Part shown: in pieces, positions 42,983 through 53,854 of the stretch
Layout: every line of letters starts with the position of its first letter
Position numbering within the stretch: the stretch's first letter is position 1
From: Symbiodinium microadriaticum
Taxonomy: Eukaryota; Sar; Dinophyceae; Suessiales; Symbiodiniaceae
Length of the DNA: 64,000 nucleotides
Direction: 5' to 3'
Assembly (NCBI GenBank): GCA_001939145.1
Contig: LSRX01001488.1
Span: 52,906 to 116,905, forward strand
Program-made: the position numbers and the translations under genes
Notes under the pieces: generated by a model
Told to the model about the DNA's origin: nothing
The model's database searches: none
Seen by the model: only the letters and a program-made list of their open reading frames with translations

Positions 42983-45655
42983 TCACCCTGTGCTGTGCTG
43001 TGTGTGGTCAGCAACGCTCCTGTGGCACTGCTGGCACACTTGGTACTCGACAAACCTGTGCGAGTTTGCCAACGTAGGACAGGTCTTAGTGCGGTGGAGC
43101 TTGGTCCCCTCGGGTGTTGCAAAGAAGCGCGTTGGAGCTCCACCTGCCTGTTCACGCTCGGCGCGGGTTGTCTGTGAGGGGCGGCGTTTGGAAGCTGCAG
43201 TAGCAGACTGCGAGCTTGCTGCCTCCTCACGTGCAGAGATCTCGGCCTGGATGGCCTGTGCGGTTTGATCCCGAAGGCGCTGCAACTTGCGTGCCTTGCG
43301 AGGGCTCAGGGACGACGCGGTTGTCCCTGCCTCTCGGCGGACGAGCACACTTTGAAAGCACCACTTCAAGAACTCCCACACTGCAATGAAGCAGACACCA
43401 ATGCAGATGATGGACACTGCCAACATCAGATCTGCATCGAGTGACACAGGGAGGGACAAGTCCTCGTCCTCGTCTGTGGACTGGCTAGAAGCACCTACAA
43501 CCTGGAACAAAGCTAACACCACAGCAAGAGTACTCAGGTGCAGGTCTTGCTGCGCCACAGCTCCTGAACCCACAGTTCGGGCTTCACTGTAGGCCTCAGC
43601 TTCCGCCGGACGAGATGTCCCATGCTCAAGCAAACCCCAGATTGCTGCGAGCTCAAGGATCCTCGCAGATGGGAGTGCTTTAGTCAGAAGGTCTGCGGCC
43701 TGCTCAACGCCTGGACAGTAGACGGGAATGATCTCACCGCTCTCGTACTGCTCTCGAAGGTAGTTGGCGCGCACCCTTAGGTGGCGGGTTCGCCAAGACC
43801 CTTGGCCAATGGCGATGGCCAGCGCAGACTGTGAGTCAACCCTTAAAGTCTTGTCAAAGCTAGAAACCCCAAACTCACTCAGCATGGCCTCTGCTGACTG
43901 AAGGGCAACTACAGCGTCAAGGCCAGCAACAAGCTCTGCTTCTGCTGTGCTGAGGGTGACAAAGGCTTGTCGTGCTGAACGCCAGCACACCGGCGACCCG
44001 TGAAAGAAAACCACCCACCCGGTGTGAGAGCGATTCCCTTCTGGTGCGTAGCTGGCATCACTGTACGCGATCAATCCTGTGTCATCCGCGTCAGCGGTGA
44101 GAGCTAGCGCCTTGGTACGCTGCACATACGCAAGCGCCTTTTCTGCGATGCGAATGGCCCGTTGCGGAGCCTTTGTGCTAAGCGAAGCGAGGACACAGGC
44201 TGTAAAGGCCAAGTCTGGCCGGGTGCGTTGACTCAGCCACAGAATCTCTCCTGTTAGCCTCTGAGCTGTCCGGACGGACTCCTCGGTTGGAGACTCATCC
44301 GTTAGGAGAGTGTCGAAGGAGACAAGGTCTCGCGGGCAAGGAACTTTACCTAGTGCTGTGGGCTTCACGTCGTTGACACGCAGCAGCTCTTCGGCGTAGG
44401 CTTGCTGCGACAACACAAACCCGGAACCCTGCACTAGGATCTCAACCCCTAGAAACCTCAACGGGTGCTCTGCGGTGGCAAGCGCGAGAGGCGTCGTTTT
44501 CCAGATGCCCTGGATGGCAGTAGCCAGAGCTGCGATCACCTCTTTACTGCCTGCAAGCAAAAAGTCGTCAACGTAAGTAAGCAAACCTCCTACGACTACC
44601 CCGTCAGAGGTGCGAACAACACGCCACCAGTTTGGGTCTAGCCTCCCCTGCTGGAGCTGCAGCTCAACTCCGTCAACAACACACCTCAGCGCGCGGAGTT
44701 GGCAGTCCCTGAAGTCTGACCACAGCTTAGGCGACTCCCTCAGACCGTACACGGCGTGCGTGAGGATCCAAAGCTCCCCTTCCTCTGCCAAACCTAGTCT
44801 CACTAACAACCTAGGCGGCGTGAGGGCAAACACTGGAAAGCCTTTTCCTTGCGGGATCGGGGTCAGCAGAAAGGCTGAGGTCACATCTAGAGACCCGATG
44901 CACCAACGCCTCTTTGAGCTGATGACCACGAAACAACGGAGTGTCTCTGCAGCTGCACCTGAAGCGTAGACTTCAGACCCTGTTCCTGGGGCGTGGTTGC
45001 CGCAAGCAACCAAGCGAGCCTTGCGTTTGTGGTAAGCTTGACCCTTCCGGGAAGCGAGAGAAGCTTCACCTTCGGCAGGGTCTGGTGGCTTGACAGTAAA
45101 CACGAACTTGGACGGAACCACCTTTACGTCCTTACGCCTTAGCCAGCCTCCCGAACGAACCTCTGCAGGAGGCAAGCGCCGCACGGCCTTCTCAATGACA
45201 CCGATCTCCTTGTGAATGGCGGGCATCCACTTTTCGATGCATTGCTCTGCATCACGGGGGTCCACAGTGTGGACTACCTGCAGCGGCTCTTGCAACCCGT
45301 CAAGCAGCAGCTCTACGTTTGGAGTGTACACAGGCTCAGACTTGTAAAGCGCACGCGCTTCGCTCACGTCCGAGTCGTCAGACCGGAGTACACACAGCTG
45401 CTCGCCTGTTTGCGGGTCTGGAACCCACAGCTCCCAAAGAACAGGCTGCTCACGAAAGGAGTCTTCACGTACACCCTCCTCCTCCTCAACCTGTGCTTCG
45501 GTGTCCGGCTGGCAAGCCCGCAGTGCGTGTTGCGACTGTGCTCGCTGCTGGTCTGGCGTGTGCTTTAGGTTCCACGACACCTCTAACTCTACAGTGCCCG
45601 CTTCTACGGCTTGGGTTTCTTTCCAACCTCCGCCTTTAAGCGCACTCCCACACGC
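42983..45655 (-). CDS. Copia element 2 Pol, C-terminal part: RT, RNase H, membrane/zinc tail
   Basis: 890 codons plus stop, the downstream half of the split Gag-Pol. RT: KARLVACGNHAPG, SLDVTSAFL with the first Asp, ILTHAVYGLRESPKLW, and TYVDDFLLAG with the catalytic Asp pair at about 44563-44577. RNase H: AYSDASYAPEGNRSHTGW, LSTAEAELVAG, VDSQSALAIAIG and AADLLTKALPS. After RNase H the chain continues about 200 residues, with a hydrophobic segment LHLSTLAVVLALFQVVG, a strong membrane helix (MLAVSIICIGVCFIAVWEFL, about 43365-43430), a basic/helical stretch, and a Cys/His end with LHRTKTCPTL and CQQCH. All catalytic residues appear intact. The reading frame joins exactly to the upstream part at 53851 when the nested element and one duplication are removed. 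Confidence 0.9.
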   Translation of the reverse strand, partial: ACGSALKGGGWKETQAVEAGTVELEVSWNLKHTPDQQRAQSQHALRACQPDTEAQVEEEEGVREDSFREQPVLWELWVPDPQTGEQLCVLRSDDSDVSEARALYKSEPVYTPNVELLLDGLQEPLQVVHTVDPRDAEQCIEKWMPAIHKEIGVIEKAVRRLPPAEVRSGGWLRRKDVKVVPSKFVFTVKPPDPAEGEASLASRKGQAYHKRKARLVACGNHAPGTGSEVYASGAAAETLRCFVVISSKRRWCIGSLDVTSAFLLTPIPQGKGFPVFALTPPRLLVRLGLAEEGELWILTHAVYGLRESPKLWSDFRDCQLRALRCVVDGVELQLQQGRLDPNWWRVVRTSDGVVVGGLLTYVDDFLLAGSKEVIAALATAIQGIWKTTPLALATAEHPLRFLGVEILVQGSGFVLSQQAYAEELLRVNDVKPTALGKVPCPRDLVSFDTLLTDESPTEESVRTAQRLTGEILWLSQRTRPDLAFTACVLASLSTKAPQRAIRIAEKALAYVQRTKALALTADADDTGLIAYSDASYAPEGNRSHTGWVVFFHGSPVCWRSARQAFVTLSTAEAELVAGLDAVVALQSAEAMLSEFGVSSFDKTLRVDSQSALAIAIGQGSWRTRHLRVRANYLREQYESGEIIPVYCPGVEQAADLLTKALPSARILELAAIWGLLEHGTSRPAEAEAYSEARTVGSGAVAQQDLHLSTLAVVLALFQVVGASSQSTDEDEDLSLPVSLDADLMLAVSIICIGVCFIAVWEFLKWCFQSVLVRREAGTTASSLSPRKARKLQRLRDQTAQAIQAEISAREEAASSQSATAASKRRPSQTTRAEREQAGGAPTRFFATPEGTKLHRTKTCPTLANSHRFVEYQVCQQCHRSVADHTQHSTG

Positions 45656-45659
45656 TAAC
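45655..45659. repeat. Target-site duplication CTAAC, left copy (copia element 3)
   Basis: CTAAC directly precedes the TG of the nested 5' LTR; the same 5-mer follows the 3' LTR at 53850-53854. Confidence 0.93.
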
Positions 45660-45838
45660 TGTGAAACCGAAACGCACAAATCGAGAAGTGTACCCGCAGG
45701 CTTTGCGATTGGCTTGTGCAGAAGAGGCTGTCGCCTCTCAGGTGAGGCCCGGGGGTTTCTTCTGCGTTCACGGGTTCTCCAGGGTCCTGGGCATCTTCGT
45801 GTCTCGTGGTTTTCTCCTTGTCCCGTTGTGGTTTCTCA
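45660..45838 (+). repeat. 5' LTR of nested copia element 3
   Basis: 179 bp, TGTGAAACCGAA...GGTTTCTCA, with TG...CA ends. It differs from 53672-53849 by about four substitutions and one indel. Confidence 0.95.
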
Positions 45839-45839
45839 T

Positions 45840-45856
45840 TGGTAGCGGAGCCCAGG
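45840..45856 (+). other. Primer-binding site of copia element 3
   Basis: TGGTAGCGGAGCCCAGG begins 1 bp after the 5' LTR. It would pair with a tRNA 3' end GGGCTCCGCTACCA, which is close to eukaryotic initiator tRNA-Met (GCTCTGCTACCA). Pairing to the local tRNA is inferred. Confidence 0.65.
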
Positions 45857-45971
45857 CCGCGCCGGGGATTTGTCTTCTTGTGTTTTCTTGTGTTTTGTGC
45901 TGTGTGAGTTTCCTTGTCCTGTGTCTGTTGGGGTTCTACTGAAGGGTCGGTAGGAACCTCTGTGCGGCCAC

Positions 45972-47642
45972 ATGGTGGCTGTGACGACGGACCCACCGGG
46001 TACTGCTCAGAACGACGACCGCGCCCCAGTGGCGGAGAACGAGGACGACAGAGCAGGAACCTGGCAGGCCAATGACAGTTCTTCGTGGGATGATTGGCAG
46101 CGAGACTATAGTGGTCATTAAAGCTCTGGTTGGGGTTCATGGGATGATTCCTACTGGGGCTGGGGAGATCGATGGTCTTGGCAGCCTTCAGAGCACTACA
46201 ACAACTACCGTAGTGCCTATGCTCGCAACAGTCCTTGGGGTGCTGGGACTACATGGACACAAACTTCGCAATTTCGTGGTGCGGAACAGCCGAATCGGCG
46301 GGAGAACGATGAAGAACAGAGATCGAATGACACCTCTGAGGAGCAGGGTACTAGTGATGCCACCCTCCCTGATGAAGCCACCCAGGAGCAGCGACGTTTC
46401 TCTTCGACGACTCACGGAAGCACCGAGGCTACCAGAGCCTCAACAGGCCACGGGCGTGATGAACATGGCTCGGCCCTCTCAGATTCTTCGGGAGCCCCAG
46501 GTCAGAAGGGATCTTTCAGCGAGAAGATGGCGGTACCTTCATTCGGGGCAAAGGGCACTGGTGATGAGTTGGGGATGTCAGCACGGTCTTACTTGCGCCA
46601 AGTAGAAGCGTGGAGCAAAGTTACAAGAACAGATCCCACTCAACAAGCTCTTCTCCTTTACCAGAACCTGAGTGGCAGAGCGTGGGTTGAGTCGGAAGAA
46701 CTCAATGTTGATGATTTGGCGAGTTCACAAGGGCTCAAGATCTTCAAGTCCTGGATTCGTGAAAGGTATCAAGAAGTAGAGGTGAGCCGAATAGCGGAAG
46801 CATTGACATTGTTTTTCAAGAAGATGAAGAGGCAGGCAGGTCAGTCGATCAGAGGATTTAATTCTGTGTTCGATCGTGGACATTCTCGGCTACTCGAAAT
46901 CGATTGCCGGCTTCCTGAAGTTGCTCGGGCTTGGGCCTACCTTAATGCTTTGGGATTAAGCAATTCGGAGGAATTATCATTGCTGGCATCGGTCGGGAAC
47001 GACTATAGCACTGCAAAGCTCCAGAAAGCAGCCATCCTTCACGAGAAGTCCCTTCGTGGACCTTGGGTGCCTAGGAACAAGGGTGAAGGAAAAGGGGCTA
47101 AGAGTGCTTTTCTGACTGGAACAGACAATGATGAACCCCAGCATGGCTTCGATGATGATCGGGATGATGATGAGACAGGCACATGTCTTCCTGAAGAAGC
47201 CGCCATAGAGATCCACGAGGCCTTCGTTGCGCAAGAATCAGCAAAAGCATGCTACAGGGACATTGTCAAAGCACGTGGAGTGGATCCAGAAAACATCAAG
47301 CACAACAAGAAGAACACTGAGGAATCCGCCAAAACAACCCCCGACGATTCTTTGGCCCAGGCAAAGCTCAGATCATACTGCGCAGGATGCGGTCGTCGCG
47401 GTCACTGGCATAAAGATGCCGAGTGCCCGCTTAACCGATCTGGTAATCAAGCTCCCGCCTCGAAGCCCAGGGCGCCTCAGGATCACCAGGTTCATGCCAC
47501 AACCGCCTCGTCAGGAGCTCCTGCTAGCATCGTGGAAGTCGCGTACATGGTTGGCGACCTCGGCGGGGATCGGCTTTTGGCGATTACAGATACAGCGTGT
47601 AGCAAGTCGGTCATGGTCAGAAGTGGTTGGAGTCCTATTTGA
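45972..47642 (+). pseudogene. Copia element 3 Gag and start of protease
   Basis: Frame 3 from ATG 45972. TAA at 46119-46121 interrupts a Trp/Asp/Ser-rich N-terminus (SSWDDWQRDYSGH before the stop, SGWGSWDDSYWGWG after). The Gag core is ARSYLRQVEAWSKVTRTDPT, LLYQNLSGRAWVESEE and SIRGFNSVFDRGHSRL. A zinc knuckle CAGCGRRGHWHKDAEC lies at 47377-47428; its last spacing is six rather than four residues. The frame enters the retropepsin at ITDTACSKSVM (about 47585-47615) and then hits a stop at 47640. The protease continues in frame 2, as if one G had been lost near 47616. Confidence 0.85.
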
Positions 47643-49719
47643 GGCTTGCAAAGGAGATCGGCGTTGACACCCAGTTTCTGGATTGCCATGATGACTTTCG
47701 TTTTGGGGCTTCGAGGTTATTCCATGCCAACTTCTCGGCCACCATTGTGATTCAGATCCGAGACCGGGTGTTCATGCTGAGAGCTTCGGTCGTACAGGGA
47801 GAAGTTCCTTTGCTCATGAGCAGGAGTGCTTTGAGTCAGCTGGGCATGGTGTACGACCTTGAAGGGCACGCTGCGCAGTTCAAGCATCTAGGAATCGAGA
47901 GGTTCAGCTTGATGACCACGGACAGTGGTCACCCGGCTATCCCGGTGACGCCGAAACGTGTGCCAGGGATGAAATGGCCCTCGCCCCAAGAGTGGGCGAG
48001 CTCAGAAGTGATCATCGTTCCTTCGGCTGCGTCGCAATACACGACTTTCATGACCAGTGCTTCTGATGCTAAGGGTGATGTCATCAGCAGCTCTTCTTTA
48101 GACCCCAAGGAGAACAAGACCCCAAGCGCCGATCACCCTCCAGGACAGAACCTCTTCTACCCGAAGAAGATCAATGCTTGCGTACGAAACCTCCTTTGTG
48201 CAGAAGACCTCAATCTTCAGCTCTTCGCAGCATGGTGGTCTAAGACTCCAATCTCGAAAGATTTCTGGATTGAGTGCCCCGAATCCTTCATCCGGATCCA
48301 TGTTGTGCCTAGGCGAGGCTTGTTCGATCCATCACGATGGGAAACTTCTCAGATTGAGACCAAAGACAAGTTGCTCGGCAGCGTTGGTTTGATTCGCAGC
48401 TCACACGGGATCTCTTGTAGCACTCTTGCGGGTTTGGATGCAATTCATGACCTTTGGCAAGATCAGCGTGATGCACAACAACCTGTACTTTGGGTCGGTC
48501 GTTCAGTGTTCTCTCGAGCTGTGTCTAGGGCACCCCTTTGCGGCCCGCCTCCTGTAGTAAGCGCTCCCGCCTTACCTGATGGCTTACTCAAATCCACCCC
48601 TCAACATCTGGAAGATGAACAAGACGCAGTTGATGTCAGAGGCAGTGCGGCTGAACCTGACGGTGCACTCTTCGTGGTCGGTGGGCGAGATCAGGCAGAT
48701 CCTCAGCGACCACCGGAGGGCATCCGACCAAGAGTCGAGTGTCCCAAGAGGGTTAGCTTCGATGACCCTCGAACAGCTGAAGACACAAGCCTCAGCTCTC
48801 CAGATCCCCATCCCACCGAGGGCCACCAAGGGGCAGATGCGACAACCAGAGAGAAGGCCGAGGCCATCGTGACTTTCGGTCGCCACAAGGACAAGCTGTA
48901 CAAGGAAGTGCCAACCCAGTACCTGGAGTGGGCGATGATGGAAGTCGGCGAGCGCGGAGCAGAGTCTTCGGGGCCGGATTTGGTGAGCCTGGCGAACTAT
49001 GCGAAGGCAAAGCTCCAGCCCGAGGAGACGGAAAGCTACAACCCGGAGGTCAACTCGAAAGTGCCGCTTCCCCCGGAAAGCTCGGCAGATTCATGCTGGG
49101 AGTCCCATTGGTCGGAGCTCACGGAGACAGTCCTTCAGTTGAACGCCAGAGTGAACAACCAGAAGAAGGGGAACGAGGCCCAGGGGTATCAACGACAGCC
49201 AACACCCAAGAAGAGGAGCACGGCAACAGGATCCCACACCGGGGAGAAGCAAGCGATGGAGCAAGAAGTACCACCCGAGGTGCGCGAGGAAATCGAGACT
49301 CTCATGTCGCGACTGGCTGCTCTGAAGGACCGCCACGGCTTGTGAATGAGGACGAGGTGACAGAGACCTCATCCGTTGTTTTCCAAGAGGCTGAGAGGGT
49401 GACTGCGACTGTTGCTCGGGATGTACGTATGGAGGCGGGTGAACCCGAGATTGTCTATGAGCAGCATATCCCGCACGGCCTGGAGACAACGGTCGAGCTT
49501 CTCACTCGGGATTGCCTTGCGCAGAAGGACTTCAGTTTTGGCACGTGCGAAAAAGTGATGCAGCTTGTGTGTGGTCTTGCGAAATCCTTGCGCAAAAGAT
49601 CTTTTCAAGAAGGCACTGAAAGCATTGCTCAGGAGCTTATTCCCACGGCAATTACTACGGCATCATCAAGAAGACCTATGGGCTTCAACAAACGACCAAG
49701 TACATCAACGCCTTTATGA
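47585..49719 (+). pseudogene. Copia element 3 protease and accessory region (SAP-like, ExoX-C-like)
   Basis: The protease body is in frame 2 (VPLLMSRSALSQLGMVYDL). Then frame 3 (48579-48872) carries two short helical SAP-like segments, MNKTQLMSEAVRLNLTVHS and MTLEQLKTQASALQIPIPP. Frame 2 again gives VTFGRHKDKLYKEVPTQYLEW (about 48870-48935), which resembles the small domain at the C-terminus of exonuclease X-type proteins. Frame 1 (49345-49719) gives an acidic helical linker. Each frame change implies an indel. The SAP and ExoX-C labels rest on motif shape only. Confidence 0.6.
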
Positions 49720-52700
49720 AGCACCATGGAGCCAAGGGTCAATGGAGCAGTTTTCAATTGTGTCATAATTGTCATGTCGGTTGCCATAGGGATGCACACA
49801 ACTTGGTCGGAACTCCTTGCTGGACTATTTCCTTTGGCAATTTCTCGAAAGGGCGCCTTTGGCTTGAAAGCAGCTCCTCGGCCCAGGCTACGACGACAAA
49901 CACCCCCGAGAAGGTGAAGCTCTCCGATGGGACAGAGGCTTTCGGTGAAGTCGTTTCTACACATCAAGTCATGACCCAGTTCTGTCCTAAAACACGTCAT
50001 GCTGTTGAAGAATGGGAAGGTGATCGATTTTCCATTGTTGCCTACACCACCCGGGGCATCCAGGAGCTTTCTAGAACAGAAAGGGACGTACTGAGAACTT
50101 TTGGTTTTCCCCTTGGCAAAAGTGAAGGAACCTCTCATGCTGATCGCGAATTCAATCAACGCCCTAAGAAGAGCGTGAGGAGGACGCTTTGGAAAGGAGC
50201 ACAACGGGCTAGTGCGTTCCTCACACTTGGACTCGCAGCAGCATCGTCATTCCTGAGTGAGCATATGCCCCCCGGAAAACTCCCAGGACAAGCTTGCCTG
50301 TTTGAGATTGGCGGCACCGAAATCACCTACCAGTACGTCGAGGCCGGTGCGCATGTCATTGAGCCCCTGTCTTGGGATGAGTACAACGACCCCGACCGCA
50401 CGATCGATGTGAACCTCACTATTAAGAACTTGAAGCCTAATGTAGTTTGGTTCCAAGGTAATGACGACTCTTCGTTCCTCGGGGAGACCGTCCAGCGCAC
50501 AATCGAATGCCAACTTGATTGTGGTGGTTGTGTTGTGCTTCAGGCCCAACTTCAAGACCCTTTTTGGACTTCAGCTGCTCTAGGTGATCTTGTTAATCAA
50601 CATGCACATTCTTGTGAGGATTGCGGTGATCTTCGAATCCTTCGTCTTGGACAACCTGGACCCCCCGAATATGAACACCACCAGGACGTTGGATCCCATG
50701 TTCACCAGGAGTTTATGACTTCTAGAGAGCAACAGAAACCCGTAGATCAAGAAGGAGCCTCTGCAATTCGTTTTGACGGAAATGTACCTCCTCATGTACA
50801 AGTTGCTCTCAAGAGGCTCCACCAGAACCTCGGTCATCCCCGTATCGTCGATATGCTGAGGCACTTGCGGTACGCAGGTGCTGATGAGGGTGTTTTGAAA
50901 GCCTGCAAGAAGATGCGCTGTGAAGTATGCGACAGGAATCAGAAGACACAAGCTGCCCGTCCGGCTACTCTACCTTCGCTGCTCGATATGAATCAGCTTG
51001 TCAGCATCGACGTCTTCCATGCATTTGATGTCGATCGAGTCCGTCATGAGTTCTTGTCCGTGATAGATCATGCCACCACTTTTCATTTGGTATGTGAACT
51101 ACAAGGACATTCTACAGAAGCCTTCTGTCGTGGGTTTACACAGTTGTGGGGAAATGTGTTTGGTGCTCCAGGAACCATTTCTACAGATCTCGAGACTGGA
51201 CTCCAGGCCGGGATCACCAAGTATGCCGAGTTCCACGGGAGCAAACTCAGGACCTCCGCAGGACAGGCCCATTGGCAGCAGGGCGTGATAGAAAGGCACG
51301 GTCTTTGGTATCAGGAGATCCTCCAGCGGGTCATCGATGAGAAATCTATCACGAGCGAGGACATGCATCTAGCAGTTCAGGCTGTTAACAGTGCGAAAAA
51401 CGAACTCAGACGTCGCCACGGGTTTTCTCCCACACAGGCCGTTTTCGGTAGAGATCCTCGATGCCCTGAAGAACTGTGTGGTAGCAACGACGAGGAACGA
51501 TTCATTGAGGTGATGTCATCAGATAGTAAGCGTCAAAGAGAAGTCAGCATCAGGACTGCAGCGAAGATGGCATTCTTCCGCACTCAGCTGGACTCTAAGT
51601 TCAGAAAAGCACTCATTCAGAGAAGTCGTGTGAAACGGGGCGGATACGCAGTAGGAGAGATGGTTAGCTTCTACAGGATCGAGAAGGTGGCCACCAAGCG
51701 GGGTTCTTGGAGAGGACCGGGAACTATCATCGGAGCGGAAGGGGGAAATTGGTGGGTTTCATTTGGTGGACGCTGTCACCTTGTTGCGGAGGAGCATCTT
51801 CGTCCCTCTTCACCGGAAGAAGTTGGCGATATTCTGTCATCTAGAGTTGCCCGGGATGACTTGGAAAAGCTCCTCAACCTTGATCCCGATGACCCTTCCA
51901 CTTACGATCAAGTAGATGAACCCGAACCTCCCGAGGAAGCTCTTTCACCTGATCAAGATCCAGGACAAGACCTTCAGGTGCTACCTGATGAGGAAATGGT
52001 GGAGGACATGGATTTTGCACTCGAGTTGGATGGTGTTGATCCTGTTGATGAGATGGACGACTCCGAACGGGCTTCCGCTAGTGAACGAAGACAGCTTGAA
52101 CATCCCACCCCGTATGGCCCAGTTCGGAAAAGAGTTCGACAGAAAGGACCCCAAGGCCAAGAGCACACAGTCCACATGATGAAGAAATGCCAGACTGATC
52201 GAGCGCTTGAGAAAGCCCTTGAGAAGGAAATACCATGGAAACTCATTCCCGAATCTGAACACGCTGCCTTCAGACTTGCTGAGGAGAAGCAGTTCCGTGA
52301 ACACTTGGATCACCAGGCACTCAAGCCGTTGAGTGTTGACGAATCTGCTGAGGTTATGCGTCGTGTAGATCCTTCCAGAATACTTACCTCAAGATTTGCT
52401 TACCGCGACAAACATTGGTCGCGACGCAAGCTGGACCCAGGCCTCGCCTGGAAACATAAGGCCAGACTCGTGGTGTCAGGGCATCGTGACCCTGATGTGA
52501 AATGCCTCGAAACCGATGCCCCAACGATCAATCGGTTGACCATCCTTACTTTGCTCCAAGTCCTGGCGAGTCGAAGGAGGACTCATGATTGGGTGGCGGC
52601 TGCAGGGGATATCACGGCAGCTTTCTTGAACGGTGATGACATCGATCGGGAGCTTTATCTTCGTCAGCCGAGGACCGGGCTAAAAGGGCTGGATGCTAGG

Positions 52701-53249
52701 CAACTCCTCTTGATCACAAAACGGGTGTTCGGGTTACCAGATAGCCCGCGAAAGTGGTGGAAACGACTACGCCGGGACATGCTCAACATTCGCTTCGAGG
52801 TCGAGGGACAGGAATGCTTTTTCACTCAATGCGCCCTTGATCCTTGCCTTTTCCAACTGGTGTCTGCCGAGGACCCCGTTCCTAAGATGTATGTCGGGGT
52901 TCATGTTGATGATCTTCTGGTTGTGGGACCTAGAGATCTTTCTCAACTCGTTCGAGAGAGACTGTCAGCCACTTTTCCGGTCGATGATTGGGAGCTTGAT
53001 GACTTCGATTACATAGGTTCGCATGTTCGGGTGTCCAAAGATGGAGTTTATGTCAGCCAAGAGCTGTATGCCAGCTCAAGGTTATTTGAATTATCCATTG
53101 ACAAGAGTCAGAGCGATCTCGATCCAGCAACTGAAGAACAGTGCATTGTCACGAGGGGGTGGCGTGTCCAGTATCCTGGACTGGAAGTCTTCGGCGAACC
53201 CCAGAGTTTGCCGGTCCACTTTTGGCGCCGAAACCACAGCTTGCTCTGA
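49716..53249 (+). pseudogene. Copia element 3 Pol: dioxygenase-like module, integrase, RT
   Basis: Frame 3, 1,177 codons. The module at 49770-50050 has HRDAHN (His 49785, Asp 49791), RHA (His 49998) and GDR (Arg 50025), the HxD...H...R pattern of Fe(II)/2-oxoglutarate enzymes. Pre-integrase zinc: HQNLGHPRIVDMLRHLRYAG and CEVCDRN (about 50815-50935). Integrase core: SIDVFHAFDVD, STDLETGLQAG and VIERHGLWYQ carry the three acidic residues. Integrase tail: RGSWRGPGTIIGAEGGNWWV. RT: ARLVVSGHRDPD, AAGDITAAFLNG, LDPCLFQLV and VHVDDLLVVG, all catalytic Asp present. RT ends at about 53140, where an internal deletion joins it to RNase H. Confidence 0.9.
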
Positions 53250-53640
53250 GGCCATTGAACTAGGACAATATGTTCGATCGTTTGTGGTGACTATCCTGAG
53301 CGGCGAGCTCAAGAGGGTAGAAAGCCTAGAGGGTGGCCAACTGCGGTGTATCACTGATTGCAAATCATTATTTGATCATCTCCATAGGGAAGGTATACCG
53401 CGAGTTCCATCAGACAAGCGTTTAGCAATCGATCTCGCCGCTTTGCGGCAAACGTTTTCCCCATCAGAAAGACTGAATGAGAAGATCCCCTTGTTTTGGG
53501 TCCCGACTAGCTATCAGCTTGCTGATGTCCTTACGAAGCCTCTGTGTGCTGATGATTGGTGGGGGACGCTCTTCAGTCATATCAGATTGCCGTTCTACAA
53601 AGATCTCTCGAAGCATTCCTCTGAGACAGAGTATGCTTAG
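53150..53640 (+). pseudogene. Copia element 3 RNase H remnant
   Basis: Frame 1: ILDWKSSANPRVCRSTFGAE, TTACSEAIELGQYVRS, ITDCKSLFDHLHREG and YQLADVLTKPL, ending at the TAG before the 3' LTR. The usual connection segment (WL..QTRPDL) and the first half of RNase H, including its first catalytic Asp, are missing between about 53142 and 53160, so a deletion of several hundred bases is inferred. Confidence 0.85.
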
Positions 53641-53671
53641 GCAAACCTGAGGACGGAGAATTTTTAAGCTG

Positions 53672-53849
53672 TGTGAAACCGAAACGCACAAATCGAGAAG
53701 TGTACCCGCAGGCTTTGCGATTGGCTTGTGCAAAAGAGGCTGTCGCCTCTCAGGTGGGGCCCGGGGGTTTCTTCTGCGTTCAGGGGTTCTCCAGGGTCCT
53801 GGGCTTTTCGTGTCTCGTGGTTTTCTCCTTGTCCCGTTGTGGTTTCTCA
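53672..53849 (+). repeat. 3' LTR of nested copia element 3
   Basis: 178 bp matching 45660-45838. Preceded by a purine-rich GAGGACGGAGAA at about 53649-53660 that may serve as polypurine tract. Confidence 0.95.
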
Positions 53850-53854
53850 CTAAC
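53850..53854. repeat. Target-site duplication CTAAC, right copy (copia element 3)
   Basis: Identical to 45655-45659; removing one copy plus the element restores the host frame. Confidence 0.93.

Larger units (their letters stand above)
45660..53849 (+). mobile_element. Copia element 3, nested inside copia element 2
   Basis: An 8.19-kb Ty1/copia element with near-identical 178-179 bp LTRs and a perfect 5-bp duplication CTAAC. Modules in order: Gag with zinc knuckle, protease, SAP-like and ExoX-C-like segment, dioxygenase-like module, integrase, RT, truncated RNase H. It has an early stop in Gag, several frameshifts in the protease-integrase interval, and an internal deletion between RT and RNase H, so it cannot move on its own. 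Confidence 0.95.

Noticed and set aside
53464..53849. Last about 130 codons of the 2,240-codon minus ORF
   Set aside because: They read antisense through the nested LTR and RNase H and are an accident of the insertion.
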